This document shows, one piece after another, positions 25,701 to 33,201 of a stretch of DNA of 64,000 nucleotides. Location of the stretch: positions 186,001-250,000 of the forward strand of contig CAPFSK010000001.1 in assembly GCA_948614045.1 (NCBI GenBank). The letters are read 5' to 3'. Numbering within the stretch: position 1 is the stretch's first letter; every line of letters starts with the position of its first letter. A program made the position numbers and the translations under genes. This DNA comes from an uncultured Candidatus Saccharibacteria bacterium (GTDB lineage Bacteria; Patescibacteriota; Saccharimonadia; Saccharimonadales; Saccharimonadaceae). The notes beneath the pieces are model-generated. The model had not been told where the DNA came from and searched no databases. It saw nothing but the letters and a program-made list of their open reading frames with translations.

Positions 25701-27010
25701 AGTAACGGCGAAGTTGACTTCTCACTAGTATCAGTACGGTCAAGAAGCTCGGCGAGTTTCGGCTTTAACTCAGGAGAAGTCTTATCAGAAATTTCTTCAA
25801 GGAGTTTGTGGAGATATTTATTAAAATCTTCTTGCGAAACAGTTTTACTAGAGCGGCGACCGCTTTTGTCTTCGGTATACGCTTGGCCGATATATGCGTT
25901 GTAACTTGGGGCTTTTTCGTCGTAAACTTCGGACTTAAATAGCTGACAATAAAGCCTAGGGTGAGGCTTGAAAACTGCCTTCAAAGCTTTGAGGTCGGTT
26001 TCGTGCTGCTCATAATTGGCCACCATAGCGTCGGAAATCATTTTGTGCTGACCGAGAAGATTGCGCAAAATAGCATAATCATAAATCTTTTTGGCGGCAA
26101 AAATTAAATCAAGGTTATCACTCCCAACAGCTTGTTCAATATCTGGAAGTTTGTCCTCAAAAACTCCGTCAGCGAAAGAATATGCAAATTTTTCATCGTC
26201 ATCAATAGCAAAAATCTTTTTCAAGTCAACTTTTGAACCGACAAGTAGTCCTGCGAGTTCGGTTTGACCTTTTGGCGCCTCATCGTCAATTTCTTCCTCA
26301 ATGTAAAGAATCTCTTTGAGCTCTTTTTTCTTGTCAGACTTATTAGCTTTTTTGGTCAAAATCTCTTCAACTTCGTCCGGAATATTAGCGACACTGTAGC
26401 CGGCGCGTTCCGCTTCCGTGCAAAACTCGTCAAAAATTTCAATAAAATCAACACCACCGTCACCAACTGAACCATCAAGCAAAAAGTGTCCGCGATGTTT
26501 GAGGATATGCTGAATCGAAAGGAAGTAGAGTCGGATATCGAACTTCTCGTCATCGCCGGATTTGATAATGGCCTGGCGTAAATGCCAAATTGTAGGAAAC
26601 TTTTGATGAAAATCTAGGTCGGTGAAATCTAGGTCGCTAAAGAGAGTATTCTTAGAGTTATTCTGGAGTCTTTTATCTTCTTCCCAATAAAAACTTTCGC
26701 GGAGGCGTTGATAAAACTCTGGGTCGACTTTTGAAATCTCATCGCGAAAGAGCATGCGGAGAAGTTTCAAACGAGTTTTTGCGCGAGCATTGCGACGACG
26801 CGCGGAGCGGCTGGTGCGGCGATCGGCAGCCGTATTGGCGGCGTCGAAGAGCCGAAAACCCCAAAGAGTCTGCTTCTTAGTCTTAGTCCTACCGTCTTGT
26901 TTGATACGGTGAGTGCCTTTCAATAATTGATAATTTTCGTCGGCAACTGCCCAACCAACAGAATTCGTACCGCAATCTAAACCGATAAAATATGGTTTCT
27001 TCTCCTTCAT
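22766..27010 (-). CDS. cas9: Cas9, RNA-guided DNA endonuclease (type II-A)
   Basis: 1414 residues, in the large Cas9 class. RuvC-I is YFIGLDCGTNSVGWAV with catalytic D12; an Arg-rich bridge helix (RRTSRSARRRNARAKTRLK) lies near residues 63-82. RuvC-II carries E816 in KKIFLEVTRGED, HNH has D900-H901 in LYDIDHIYPRS, and RuvC-III has D1053 in HHAKDAY. All catalytic residues are present. The region between about 100 and 780 is the REC lobe; the last 300 or so residues should recognise the PAM. It is first in the operon cas9-cas1-cas2-csn2, with the tracrRNA transcribed divergently. A minus-strand TATAAT at 27038-27043 is a likely -10. Base composition is like its surroundings. Confidence 0.98.
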   Translation of the reverse strand: MKEKKPYFIGLDCGTNSVGWAVADENYQLLKGTHRIKQDGRTKTKKQTLWGFRLFDAANTAADRRTSRSARRRNARAKTRLKLLRMLFRDEISKVDPEFYQRLRESFYWEEDKRLQNNSKNTLFSDLDFTDLDFHQKFPTIWHLRQAIIKSGDDEKFDIRLYFLSIQHILKHRGHFLLDGSVGDGGVDFIEIFDEFCTEAERAGYSVANIPDEVEEILTKKANKSDKKKELKEILYIEEEIDDEAPKGQTELAGLLVGSKVDLKKIFAIDDDEKFAYSFADGVFEDKLPDIEQAVGSDNLDLIFAAKKIYDYAILRNLLGQHKMISDAMVANYEQHETDLKALKAVFKPHPRLYCQLFKSEVYDEKAPSYNAYIGQAYTEDKSGRRSSKTVSQEDFNKYLHKLLEEISDKTSPELKPKLAELLDRTDTSEKSTSPLLLPKQRGQAKGTIPQQLHSKELEFILKKLEKDYPSFAAEVPGEDADYNTKSRKIMKIHSFRIPYYCGPLVKRKFDKDGNPVPGGKSQFSWADDEISELVYPWNFDKLVNKDQRAENFIRRMTNECTYLVGEDVLPKCSLTYQKYMVLNELNNLKINGRRIDNDIKQHIFEHGYKNGESQGNITLKKLAKWCKDNGFIGPNDELSGTSEVKTLPKYQTYQDFKNILGDDFEKRYTREKLEKAVETITILGEEKDMLKRKLQALLGCSDEQATRLSKLSYKDWGTMSEKFLNGRTLHNRTILDYLWEDNKNLMELLGQEVGFGKVVEEYNDSKRPKNAKVEYQDVQNLYCSPAVKRSVWQTLKIVNELTKNLGYAPKKIFLEVTRGEDEKAKGKYTLARKKDLETKLKAIKTEDTKAILSKLEGYEDRDLQSKKLFLYFSQMGKCAYSGEPIDLEELNNSQLYDIDHIYPRSKTKDDSITRNLVLVKANLNREKTNTYPISDSIRSKMRGMWSVWLRAGLITKEKYERLVRSTPLTNDELGGFIARQLVETSQSVKAIRDLLKRAYPETNIVMVKAGQVSDFRHLMSRDKKDRDGRVYEPGKYEFIKVREINDLHHAKDAYLNIVVGNVMNETFTNNPYEWIRQRNGREYSIRPERLFRDSQKYQKANGEEAIYPEVCGWNFADSIKIVSDTMKRNDVIWTRMNYTESKEISDLQLVGKSENSDNLLKIKQEKRLDPKKYGGYNSLKGAHFALIECQDKKGNTQRRIVQIPIIAKDDVEKYIADNYAQAKVILPVIKYKSLIKLNGFPMHISRKGAEIAIGFYHAIQSMLPPSSIKYLKVLVNIGTKNKKQSGKYEINCEKDSVTVAQNHDLLNLLCDKLELYSKMPELGGKIKEIIEHKPDFEKLDLKEQCLLLVEFTKILTCGPETANLLAFVPKAGTVGKGKFNDDTYRYSSALLINQSPTGLYEERIDLKTVQPKE

Positions 27011-27032
27011 GACATCATTCCGATTTTACTTG

Positions 27033-27061
27033 TTTACATTATACCATATTAGTGTTATGAT
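27033..27061 (+). promoter_or_regulatory. tracrRNA promoter
   Basis: TTTACA (27033-27038), 17-nt spacer, TATGAT (27056-27061); the predicted start of transcription is at the first bases of the anti-repeat. It overlaps the -10 used by cas9 on the other strand. Confidence 0.75.
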
Positions 27062-27068
27062 TAGGTTA

Positions 27069-27167
27069 GTTCAATTACACGATTGAATTTACACGACGAG
27101 TTCAAATAAGCTGGTACTTGTACCATAGCGAATACACGTCTAACGAGGCCTATTGTGGGCCTTTTTT
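27069..27167 (+). ncRNA. tracrRNA
   Basis: 27069-27107 resembles the CRISPR repeat in the plus orientation with several changes. It is therefore an anti-repeat able to pair with crRNA from the minus-strand array: TTACACGA blocks pair with TCGTGTAA, and TTCAAAT with GTTTGA, leaving a central bulge as in type II duplexes. The nexus-like GGTACTTGTACC follows at 27113-27124. The RNA ends in an intrinsic terminator (AGGCC 27146-27150 with GGCCT 27158-27162, then U run to 27167). Length about 99 nt. It is divergent from cas9. Confidence 0.92.
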
Positions 27168-27187
27168 GATGGTGTTATAATTGAGAT

Positions 27188-27349
27188 ATGCATGCAGGAA
27201 AGATTTTGCTGATTTGGATAATGACGGCGGTGATTATGGTCGTGGGGTTGATTGCGAGCGGGTTGGTGAAGGTGGATATTGATATCGAGGTGGAAAATCC
27301 GAAAAAGGATAAATCTAAGAAGCAAGACGACGAAGCCGGCGAAAAATAG
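27188..27349 (+). CDS. Small membrane protein, 53 aa
   Basis: MHAGKILLIWIMTAVIMVVG begins a single transmembrane helix (about residues 5-28), followed by an acidic strand and a lysine-rich tail (KKDKSKKQDDEAGEK). TATAAT (27176-27181) lies exactly 6 nt before the ATG, the same leaderless arrangement as in several other genes here, which supports a real gene. It starts 20 nt beyond the tracrRNA terminator. Family not recognised. Confidence 0.55.
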   Translation: MHAGKILLIWIMTAVIMVVGLIASGLVKVDIDIEVENPKKDKSKKQDDEAGEK

Positions 27350-27437
27350 CACCAGTTGAACGGCCGCGTATATGTGCTATTTGTGTGATTTTGTGTTATA
27401 TTATAAGCATAATAATTAATCATCGGAAAGGGTGAGC

Positions 27438-27650
27438 ATGGGGCTATTTGGCTCAAAGAAACAACTCAAAAAAGATATCGCAAAGGTCGGCAAAGATTTG
27501 AAGAAAGATCTAAAAGCTGATGTCAAAAAAAGCAAAAAGGAAGCTGCGAAGCTAAAGAAAGATGCTTCAAAGAAAGTTTCAAAACTGAAGGCTGACGCGA
27601 AAAAAGAAACCACAAAGGTAAAACGCAAAGTCGCTGCAAAGAAAAAATAA
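27438..27650 (+). CDS. Lys/Ala-rich small protein (histone H1-like composition)
   Basis: 70 residues from the ATG at 27438; GGAAAGGG lies about 6 nt upstream, while the in-frame GTG at 27432 sits too close. After MGLFGSKKQ the sequence is almost entirely Lys, Ala, Asp and Val in heptad-like KKD.KKSKK.A repeats and ends KRKVAAKKK. This could be a basic amphipathic helix binding nucleic acid, or an envelope coiled coil. A terminator follows. Confidence 0.6.
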   Translation: MGLFGSKKQLKKDIAKVGKDLKKDLKADVKKSKKEAAKLKKDASKKVSKLKADAKKETTKVKRKVAAKKK

Positions 27651-27665
27651 GCAGCTACCGACGAG

Positions 27666-27692
27666 GCTCGCAGGGTAACTTGCGAGCTTTTT
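27666..27692 (+). terminator. Intrinsic terminator
   Basis: GCTCGCA (27666-27672) pairs with TGCGAGC (27681-27687), followed by five T. Ends the Lys-rich protein gene. Confidence 0.85.
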
Positions 27693-27726
27693 GTATTATA
27701 ATAGTAAAAATAACGGAGTGAGGTAG

Positions 27727-28146
27727 ATGCAAATTGCAGATTTTCAGGTGGGGCAAAATTACACGAATCGAGAAATCGTAGAAGCATTCAAATGTGGAAA
27801 CATGGGCGGAATGCGACGTTCAAAACAAACGAATACGTTAGTACTAATTGCAAAATATGAACAATGTTACCGAAGTCACGACTGGGACGAGAAAAACGGA
27901 ATTTTGAATTATATGGGGATGGGTAAAACAGGAGATCAACGACTTGATTATGCGCAGAATAAAACTCTAGCTGAGTCGAGGCAGAGTGGAATCGGAGTTT
28001 ACCTGTTTGAATGTTTCGAGCCAGGAATTTATCGCTATGCCGGCGAAGTAGAACTGGCTGGTGAGCCATTTATGGAGGTAGAAGCAGACAAGGCCGGTGA
28101 AATGCGGGAGGTGATAAAGTTCCCGCTGCGAAGAAAGGCTAAGTAG
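27727..28146 (+). CDS. Stand-alone SRA-like (ScoMcrA-type) modified-base-binding domain
   Basis: 139 residues. The sequence GGMRRSKQTNTLVLIAK, then NYMGMGKTGDQRL, YAQNKTLAES and VYLFE matches the layout of the SRA-like N-terminal domain found in McrA/HNH-type restriction endonucleases, which recognises modified cytosine or phosphorothioated DNA. No HNH or other nuclease domain follows, so the protein is either a reader only or works with a partner. A GGAGTGAGG ribosome site and a TATAAT at 27695-27700 precede it. It fits the defence-rich context. Assignment by pattern only. Confidence 0.5.
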   Translation: MQIADFQVGQNYTNREIVEAFKCGNMGGMRRSKQTNTLVLIAKYEQCYRSHDWDEKNGILNYMGMGKTGDQRLDYAQNKTLAESRQSGIGVYLFECFEPGIYRYAGEVELAGEPFMEVEADKAGEMREVIKFPLRRKAK

Positions 28147-28193
28147 ATCAATCATAGGATATAATTATATGCATAACTTACGAAAGGTTAATC

Positions 28194-28727
28194 ATGTCGC
28201 GAGCGCGCAATAAAGACGATCTAATAAAATCAGCTAAGGAACAATACCAGAAATTAAACGAGCTAATTGCTTCATTGACCGAGAAGGAATTAGCGACTGC
28301 GTTTGATTTTTCTGCCGATCCAAAGAAGACTGAACGGCATTGGAGTCGAGACAAAAACTTGCGCGATATTTACATTCATCTACATGAATGGCACCGGCTT
28401 TTGTTGAACTGGATTCGCGCCAACGAAAAGGGAGAGAATAAACCGTTTATACCCGAGCCCTACACTTGGAAAACTTATGGTGATATGAATGTAGAGTTTT
28501 GGCAAAAACATCAGAAGACGAGCCTGAATGAAGCGAAGAAATTGTTTGAAAAGTCACATGCCGAGGTTTTTGAGTTATTGGATAAATATACGAACGAGCA
28601 ACTCTTTGGTCGTGGGGCGTATCCTTGGGTAAATACTGATCTTGGGTCGTATTTTGTAAGTGTCATGCCTAGCCATTACGATTGGGCAATGAAGAAGCTC
28701 AAGGCGCATCGAAAGAATTGCAGATAA
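28194..28727 (+). CDS. ClbS/DfsB-family (DUF1706) protein
   Basis: 177 residues. Signature features are MSRARNKDDLIKSAKEQYQKL at the start, the central KNLRDIYIHLHEWHRLLLNW with conserved His, and SHYDWAMKKLKAHRKNC at the end, matching the DinB-like four-helix DUF1706 family that includes the colibactin resistance protein ClbS. Known members hydrolyse a cyclopropane-containing genotoxin; most homologues have no known substrate. A GAAAGG ribosome site is present. It stands alone, reading the same way as the SRA-like gene. Confidence 0.8.
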   Translation: MSRARNKDDLIKSAKEQYQKLNELIASLTEKELATAFDFSADPKKTERHWSRDKNLRDIYIHLHEWHRLLLNWIRANEKGENKPFIPEPYTWKTYGDMNVEFWQKHQKTSLNEAKKLFEKSHAEVFELLDKYTNEQLFGRGAYPWVNTDLGSYFVSVMPSHYDWAMKKLKAHRKNCR

Positions 28728-28737
28728 AATCGTGACG

Positions 28738-29163
28738 CTATTTCCCCTCGCTGGATTCGTATTCTTCCCCTGCCTTTCTCATGGCTTCTTCTATTCTTCG
28801 TTTACGTTCTTCATGCTCTTTCTTGGCTAATTCCCAAAACTTTTTTCGCACAGCCTCTCGCTCCTCGCCCTCTAGCGTCCTACTCCCATCTTCAGTAATC
28901 TCGAAATACAAATAACTATCACTATCATAATCCATGCGGCTAGATTGTTCGGCATATAGCACTGGTTTATCGTCTACTTTTTCAAGACAATATGTGAAGC
29001 CGCCGAATAATCCAGGCACCGTGATGTACCCATGGCAGTTTTCTGTAATTTTTGGAAATTCAAAGTCAGGATTTTCTTCTAAATATTTATCGAATTGACA
29101 AAACTTACATCGTTCGATAATAAGTTCGCGGAAGTTTTGCTCTAAAATTTTATTTATGTCCAT
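28738..29163 (-). CDS. Hypothetical protein, 141 aa
   Basis: 141 residues, acidic, no membrane segment. It has a CKFCQFDKY cysteine pair near residue 20 and a third Cys near residue 43. The last 40 residues form a highly charged helix (EEREAVRKKFWELAKKEHEERKRR). It is 12 nt downstream of the gene at 29176 and probably co-transcribed with it. Not recognised. Confidence 0.6.
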   Translation of the reverse strand: MDINKILEQNFRELIIERCKFCQFDKYLEENPDFEFPKITENCHGYITVPGLFGGFTYCLEKVDDKPVLYAEQSSRMDYDSDSYLYFEITEDGSRTLEGEEREAVRKKFWELAKKEHEERKRRIEEAMRKAGEEYESSEGK

Positions 29164-29175
29164 GGAATATATACC

Positions 29176-29865
29176 TTATTTTAGTTTAGTTTTTAGAGCC
29201 CTCACTACTTTGGCGAAGTTTTCCGCGCCTAAGTTTTTCTCCGATAGGCTAGCGCTACGCGTGCTATGAGGGATGATACAATTGCCTGTTTGCCGATAAG
29301 CCTTGAGCTCTGGCACATCTTTGAGCCACCACTTTCCACCCCGCATCAGGAGAATTATGGCGCCGTTCTCAATAGCTTGACGAAGCAGGGCAAAACTATA
29401 TTGTTGTGATTCTAGAGGCGTCTTCAGCCTAGACTCGAAAGTCTTGGAATGATAAGGAAAATACTCAACAATAGCAAAATTGCGGTTTAGGTCGTCGCGC
29501 GTCACCCCGTGCCGGGATAATGGATTCAAAATATTCCGCCGAATCCACTCACCGCCGCTAGTCCAATCAAATTCATCATCAAGGTAAACTAAGCGTGTTC
29601 CGGTGGAGCTTAAATTCTCCCGAAGCGCTTGTTGGAGGTTTTGACAATTTAGCTCAATACTATCTTCCGTGCTCGAACAACCCGGATTTAACAGCAAACA
29701 AATAACCTTCGCAGAACTGACGTTGCCGAGATAAGGCTGCGGTAGGAGTTCCAGACGAAGATTGTAAAAATCAGTAAACTTAATATCTTTGTCGCACCCA
29801 GCTAGATAAGGCGGATTTTGCCGTTTAGCTACTTCGGGCCAAGGATTAACTATATCTAGCGACAT
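29176..29865 (-). CDS. Hypothetical protein, possible uracil-DNA-glycosylase-fold member
   Basis: 229 residues, soluble. VICLLLNPGCSSTED near residue 53 resembles the (G/L)xNPG active-site loop of the uracil-DNA-glycosylase superfamily, and a later IIPHSTRSAS resembles its HPSxxS-type second motif with changes. The match is weak, so a role in base excision is only a suggestion. First gene of a two-gene unit with the 141-aa protein. Confidence 0.45.
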   Translation of the reverse strand: MSLDIVNPWPEVAKRQNPPYLAGCDKDIKFTDFYNLRLELLPQPYLGNVSSAKVICLLLNPGCSSTEDSIELNCQNLQQALRENLSSTGTRLVYLDDEFDWTSGGEWIRRNILNPLSRHGVTRDDLNRNFAIVEYFPYHSKTFESRLKTPLESQQYSFALLRQAIENGAIILLMRGGKWWLKDVPELKAYRQTGNCIIPHSTRSASLSEKNLGAENFAKVVRALKTKLK

Positions 29866-30057
29866 GTAAATTGTTTTCTCAGAAATGTCGTATTATGACA
29901 CTTATATTCTCTTTTGTCAATACGTGGTCGACCCAACTTCGCGAAGCTATAACCGAGTTTAGAGGTGTTAGTCTGGAAGAAGATGACCTATGTTTATTAT
30001 AGCATATAGATTGCGAGTTAGGAAAATCACAATCACAACTGTAGGGGTTGGGTGTGC

Positions 30058-30315
30058 TTAGGTTTTATGCGTGTAAGTTTTAGTAGTGCTTATTAGCTTT
30101 TTAATGTCTTTTGCTTTTAAGATTTGGCCTTGAGACACTACCTTGTCGTTTATTACTAAGGCAGGTGCTGACATTACGCCATATGATAATAATGCGCTAA
30201 CGTCAGTAACATATTCCACTTTATTGTTCCGCCCAAGCTCTTGAATGGCCTTTTGAACCTCTTCGTAGAGTTTGTGGCAACCAGCGCAACCGCTACCTAA
30301 TACTTTAATCTCCAT
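30058..30315 (-). CDS. Thin thioredoxin-fold redox protein (CAGC, TM0996-like)
   Basis: 85 residues with MEIKVLGSGCAGCHKLYEEV, a CxxC redox motif at residues 10-13, and the cis-Pro region MSAPALVINDKVVSQG. This is the short thioredoxin/glutaredoxin type often annotated redox-active disulfide protein 2. It commonly sits beside DUF318/ArsP-type permeases and ArsR regulators, as here. Last gene of the operon starting at 31989. Likely supplies thiol reduction for the permease system. Confidence 0.85.
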   Translation of the reverse strand: MEIKVLGSGCAGCHKLYEEVQKAIQELGRNNKVEYVTDVSALLSYGVMSAPALVINDKVVSQGQILKAKDIKKLISTTKTYTHKT

Positions 30316-30343
30316 AAAAATATTCCTTTCTTTTAACTTTTAT

Positions 30344-30943
30344 TTACGCATCACATATGGAAGTGCAGCCGCCATGGTCATTTAAAACTTTAAAAGACTT
30401 GGTCAACTTATTCCGTAAATCGTCTTTTTTCTGCTCAGTCCAATACTCTTCCGGAGTGCCGTCTGCTTCAGTTACGACAGATGTTTCATTATCATGCCCG
30501 ATAATTTTTCCATTTAGCACGAAGGTAATGTCTGGAACATAAATCCTTTTGTCTCCCTCGTTATCATACATTAAATGATCGTTTAGAATTGCAATAATTT
30601 TCTGATAGGTTTCGGTATTTTCTTTGCGATCTTTTAAAATATTATAATAATAGATTTTATCAAAGTGGTTTTCCTTTGCGATCTCATTTAGCATCGGAAC
30701 ATAAGCTCTACACCATGGGCACTCTGGAAAGCCCAAATAGACAACACCAGTACCATTCTCTAGGATTTTAATTATTTCCTCGGCATTTTTATAAACAAAG
30801 ATATTATCCTCGGTAATATTGTACTCTTTGGCAAATTTTATCGCATCGCTCTCATCTTGCCTGTTCAATACTTTTATGAGCACAAACCCTGAGATAATAA
30901 CTATGGCCACTACTATAACGCTTAATAAAATCTTCTTTTTCAT
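30344..30943 (-). CDS. Membrane-anchored thioredoxin-like protein (CPWC)
   Basis: 199 residues from the ATG at 30943, chosen because GGAGGAG lies just upstream; an in-frame start five codons earlier has none. It has an N-terminal transmembrane anchor (about residues 4-22), then an extracytoplasmic thioredoxin-like domain with VVYLGFPECPWCRAYVP (CPWC) and a cis-Pro region YVPDITFVLNGKIIG. The end has a Cys pair (GGCTSICDA). It probably handles disulfides outside the membrane for the neighbouring permease. Middle gene of the cassette. Confidence 0.75.
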   Translation of the reverse strand: MKKKILLSVIVVAIVIISGFVLIKVLNRQDESDAIKFAKEYNITEDNIFVYKNAEEIIKILENGTGVVYLGFPECPWCRAYVPMLNEIAKENHFDKIYYYNILKDRKENTETYQKIIAILNDHLMYDNEGDKRIYVPDITFVLNGKIIGHDNETSVVTEADGTPEEYWTEQKKDDLRNKLTKSFKVLNDHGGCTSICDA

Positions 30944-30984
30944 ATATTTCTCCTCCAAATTATTTTAAAAGATCAAATTAACTC

Positions 30985-31989
30985 TTACATAATCAAGAAA
31001 CCAAATATATTGAACAAATATCCTATTAAGATAATTCCTATCGCTACAATACCTACAAAAGCGATCAACAGTTTCTTCTTCATAACTTTACTAAGCATTA
31101 CAATAGATGGTGCGGATAACGCGGTAACACCCATCATAAAAGTTAAAACTGTACCGATTGGAACATTTTTCAGGAATAGTGCCTCGGCAATTGGAATTGT
31201 ACCAAAGATGTCCGCATAAATCGGAATACCTATCACGGCCGCTAGAATCGGCCCAAATGGATTCTTATTACCGATAACGTAAGTAATAACATTTTCGGGA
31301 ATAACATTGTGGATTAGTGAACCGATACCGACGCCAATTAGAATATACAGGAAGACTTTTTTCAGGGTTTCAACGACTTTACTAGCAGCAAGTTTAAGTC
31401 GTGCTTTTTGGCTCATTGTGGCAACTTCGGTATCGGTCATTTTGGTATTTTTTACGAAATCCTGAATATATTTGCCATAACCTAACTTTTCTATAATAGT
31501 TCCACCAACAACCGCCAATATGACGCCTACCACCATATAGGTAATCGCCACTCCCGGTCCGAACATTGTCAAAAGCAGCATGAACGAAGCCAGATCTACG
31601 AATGGTGAAGAAATTAGAAACGATATTGTTACTCCTATAGGCATGCCACTCGCAACAAAACCAATAAAAATCGGAATTGATGAACAGCTGCAGAATGGAG
31701 TGACTGTACCAAGCAGTGCCCCGACTATATTGCCTTTAATACCCCTAAATTTACTAAGGACTCGTTTGGTTTTTTCTGGTGGGAAGAACGACTCAATATA
31801 TGAAATAAAGAATATTAATACACAGAGTAAGATAATAATTTTGATACTGTCGTATAGAAAAAATTGTAATGCTCCGCCAAAGGTGGAAGCGAGATCGACT
31901 CCAAGCAATGTTAAGAGAATGTTCATTAACTGATCAAGCCATTTCATACCGAAAATTTGCTCGGAAATAAAAGTCCAGACTCCGCCCAT
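30985..31989 (-). CDS. Permease of the DUF318/ArsP family
   Basis: 334 residues with about eight transmembrane segments, two homologous halves and a central cytoplasmic loop (about residues 180-210). The conserved TPFCSCSSIPIFIGF motif with two Cys in the first half is the hallmark of the DUF318 (YraQ/ArsP) permeases. Some members export trivalent organoarsenicals. It is followed by two thioredoxin-like genes and preceded by an operator-rich promoter and an ArsR-type regulator, the usual context. A metalloid or thiol-reactive substrate is likely; which one is not visible. Confidence 0.85.
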   Translation of the reverse strand: MGGVWTFISEQIFGMKWLDQLMNILLTLLGVDLASTFGGALQFFLYDSIKIIILLCVLIFFISYIESFFPPEKTKRVLSKFRGIKGNIVGALLGTVTPFCSCSSIPIFIGFVASGMPIGVTISFLISSPFVDLASFMLLLTMFGPGVAITYMVVGVILAVVGGTIIEKLGYGKYIQDFVKNTKMTDTEVATMSQKARLKLAASKVVETLKKVFLYILIGVGIGSLIHNVIPENVITYVIGNKNPFGPILAAVIGIPIYADIFGTIPIAEALFLKNVPIGTVLTFMMGVTALSAPSIVMLSKVMKKKLLIAFVGIVAIGIILIGYLFNIFGFLIM

Positions 31990-32012
31990 GAAACCCCTTT
32001 CTTGATTATAAT

Positions 32013-32063
32013 ATAGATAGTTATCTATATTTAGATTATAGATAACTATCTATAATTAGTCAA
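32013..32063 (-). promoter_or_regulatory. Promoter with two palindromic operators
   Basis: Minus strand: TTGACT (32058-32063), 17-nt spacer, TATAAT (32035-32040). Two copies of a 16-bp palindrome (ATAGATA, 2-nt centre, TATCTAT) lie at 32038-32053, over the spacer and -10, and at 32013-32028, over the start region. Their size and position fit binding of the ArsR-type protein at 32086, giving repression of the permease operon. Confidence 0.8.
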
Positions 32064-32085
32064 GGACTTTTACATGAACCTTAAT

Positions 32086-32355
32086 TTAGTTAAGGCGGCT
32101 AAGAAAAATCTTGAGTTGGCTTATCTTATCGTAATTTAACTCGTAATAGCAAAGCGTACCTTCTTTCTCACACGCTACTAAGCCCGCATCCTGAAGAGTC
32201 TTCATGTGGTAAGAAAAAGTTGGCTGAGTAATATCAAATTGTTCCAAGATCCTACAAACACAAACCCTCCCCTCTTTATGAATAATCGTCAGTATCCTTA
32301 GACGATTCGGGTCTGATAATGCCTTAAAAATAGTTGCGTAATCTTTGTAGTCCAT
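32086..32355 (-). CDS. ArsR-family repressor
   Basis: 89 residues, a compact winged-helix protein: LSDPNRLRILTII, then GRVCVCRILEQFDITQPTFSYHMKTLQDAGLVACEKEGTLCYY. The CVC near the recognition helix is the metalloid site of ArsR. It is transcribed in the same direction as the permease cassette, with the operator region between them, so it can control that promoter. Its own upstream region shows no clear operator. Confidence 0.88.
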   Translation of the reverse strand: MDYKDYATIFKALSDPNRLRILTIIHKEGRVCVCRILEQFDITQPTFSYHMKTLQDAGLVACEKEGTLCYYELNYDKISQLKIFLSRLN

Positions 32356-32568
32356 AGTTTAATTGCTTTGAATTAAAATGTTTTCTTTACCTTATTATAT
32401 CATTCTACTAGCATACCTTATCCGCCATCTTACTCTAAGACCGCTCTTCTTAGATTAAAGCTATGTAACGGTAAACATATTTCTTGAAATGCCAAATCTG
32501 GGTGTATAACAGAAAAAACGCCCTTTTTACGGGGGTCAAGTACATTAAAAACTCATTTATTTCAACTG

Positions 32569-32644
32569 TGGTCGGGGCGACTGGACTCGAACCAGCGACC
32601 TCACGGTCCCAAACCGTGTGCGCTACCAACTGTGCTACGCCCCG
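32569..32644 (-). tRNA. tRNA-Pro(TGG)
   Basis: 76 nt including CCA; 5' CGGGGCG pairs with 3' CGCCCCG; anticodon loop TTTGGGA gives TGG; T-arm GGTTCGAGTCC. GTGTTATAAT promoter immediately upstream. Confidence 0.94.
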
Positions 32645-32807
32645 ATATGTGAATTATAACACGGATAAAGAGAAAAAGCTAGAGGGATTCTGAGGTTCGG
32701 GGTTCAGTAGTGTCATATCGTGAGCGGAACTTCTACAAAAAACAAAAGTCACCCTCGCGGGCGGCCTTTGCTACATAACATATATAATAGAAAGGAGATT
32801 TCTATCA

Positions 32808-32884
32808 TGGCGGAACCGACGAGACTCGAACCCGCGACCTCCGCCGTGACAGGGCGGCGCTCTAACCAACTGAGCTACGATTCC
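32808..32884 (-). tRNA. tRNA-Asp(GTC)
   Basis: 77 nt including CCA; 5' GGAATCG pairs with 3' CGGTTCC (one G-T); anticodon loop CTGTCAC gives GTC. TTATAAT promoter just upstream. Confidence 0.94.
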
Positions 32885-33009
32885 ATATGTTCATTATAAC
32901 TCATTTCTGAGTTATGCGCAAGAGTGAAATTCGATAGCTGACTAGGCGGTGTTTAGAGATACTGATTCCCTCTTTCTCTAGGGGCGAATTTGTGGTAGAA
33001 TAAGGTTAT

Positions 33010-33085
33010 CAGGGTGTGGCGCAGTTGGTAGCGCGCGCGGTTCGGGACTGCGAGGTCGTCGGTTCAAATCCGATCACCCTGACCA
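33010..33085 (+). tRNA. tRNA-Pro(CGG)
   Basis: 76 nt including CCA; 5' CAGGGTG pairs with 3' CACCCTG; anticodon loop TTCGGGA gives CGG. TAGAAT -10 about 9 nt upstream. Confidence 0.94.
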
Positions 33086-33201
33086 TGAGATGGCAATGCT
33101 TTGTGTTGTGGTCGTCGGAACTTCCCTGCGGGGATGTTTTTTGTGGCTTCAGGAGAGGCAGCGGAGGGGAAATGGTAACTGTACTATGGTGGTGGCGCCG
33201 G

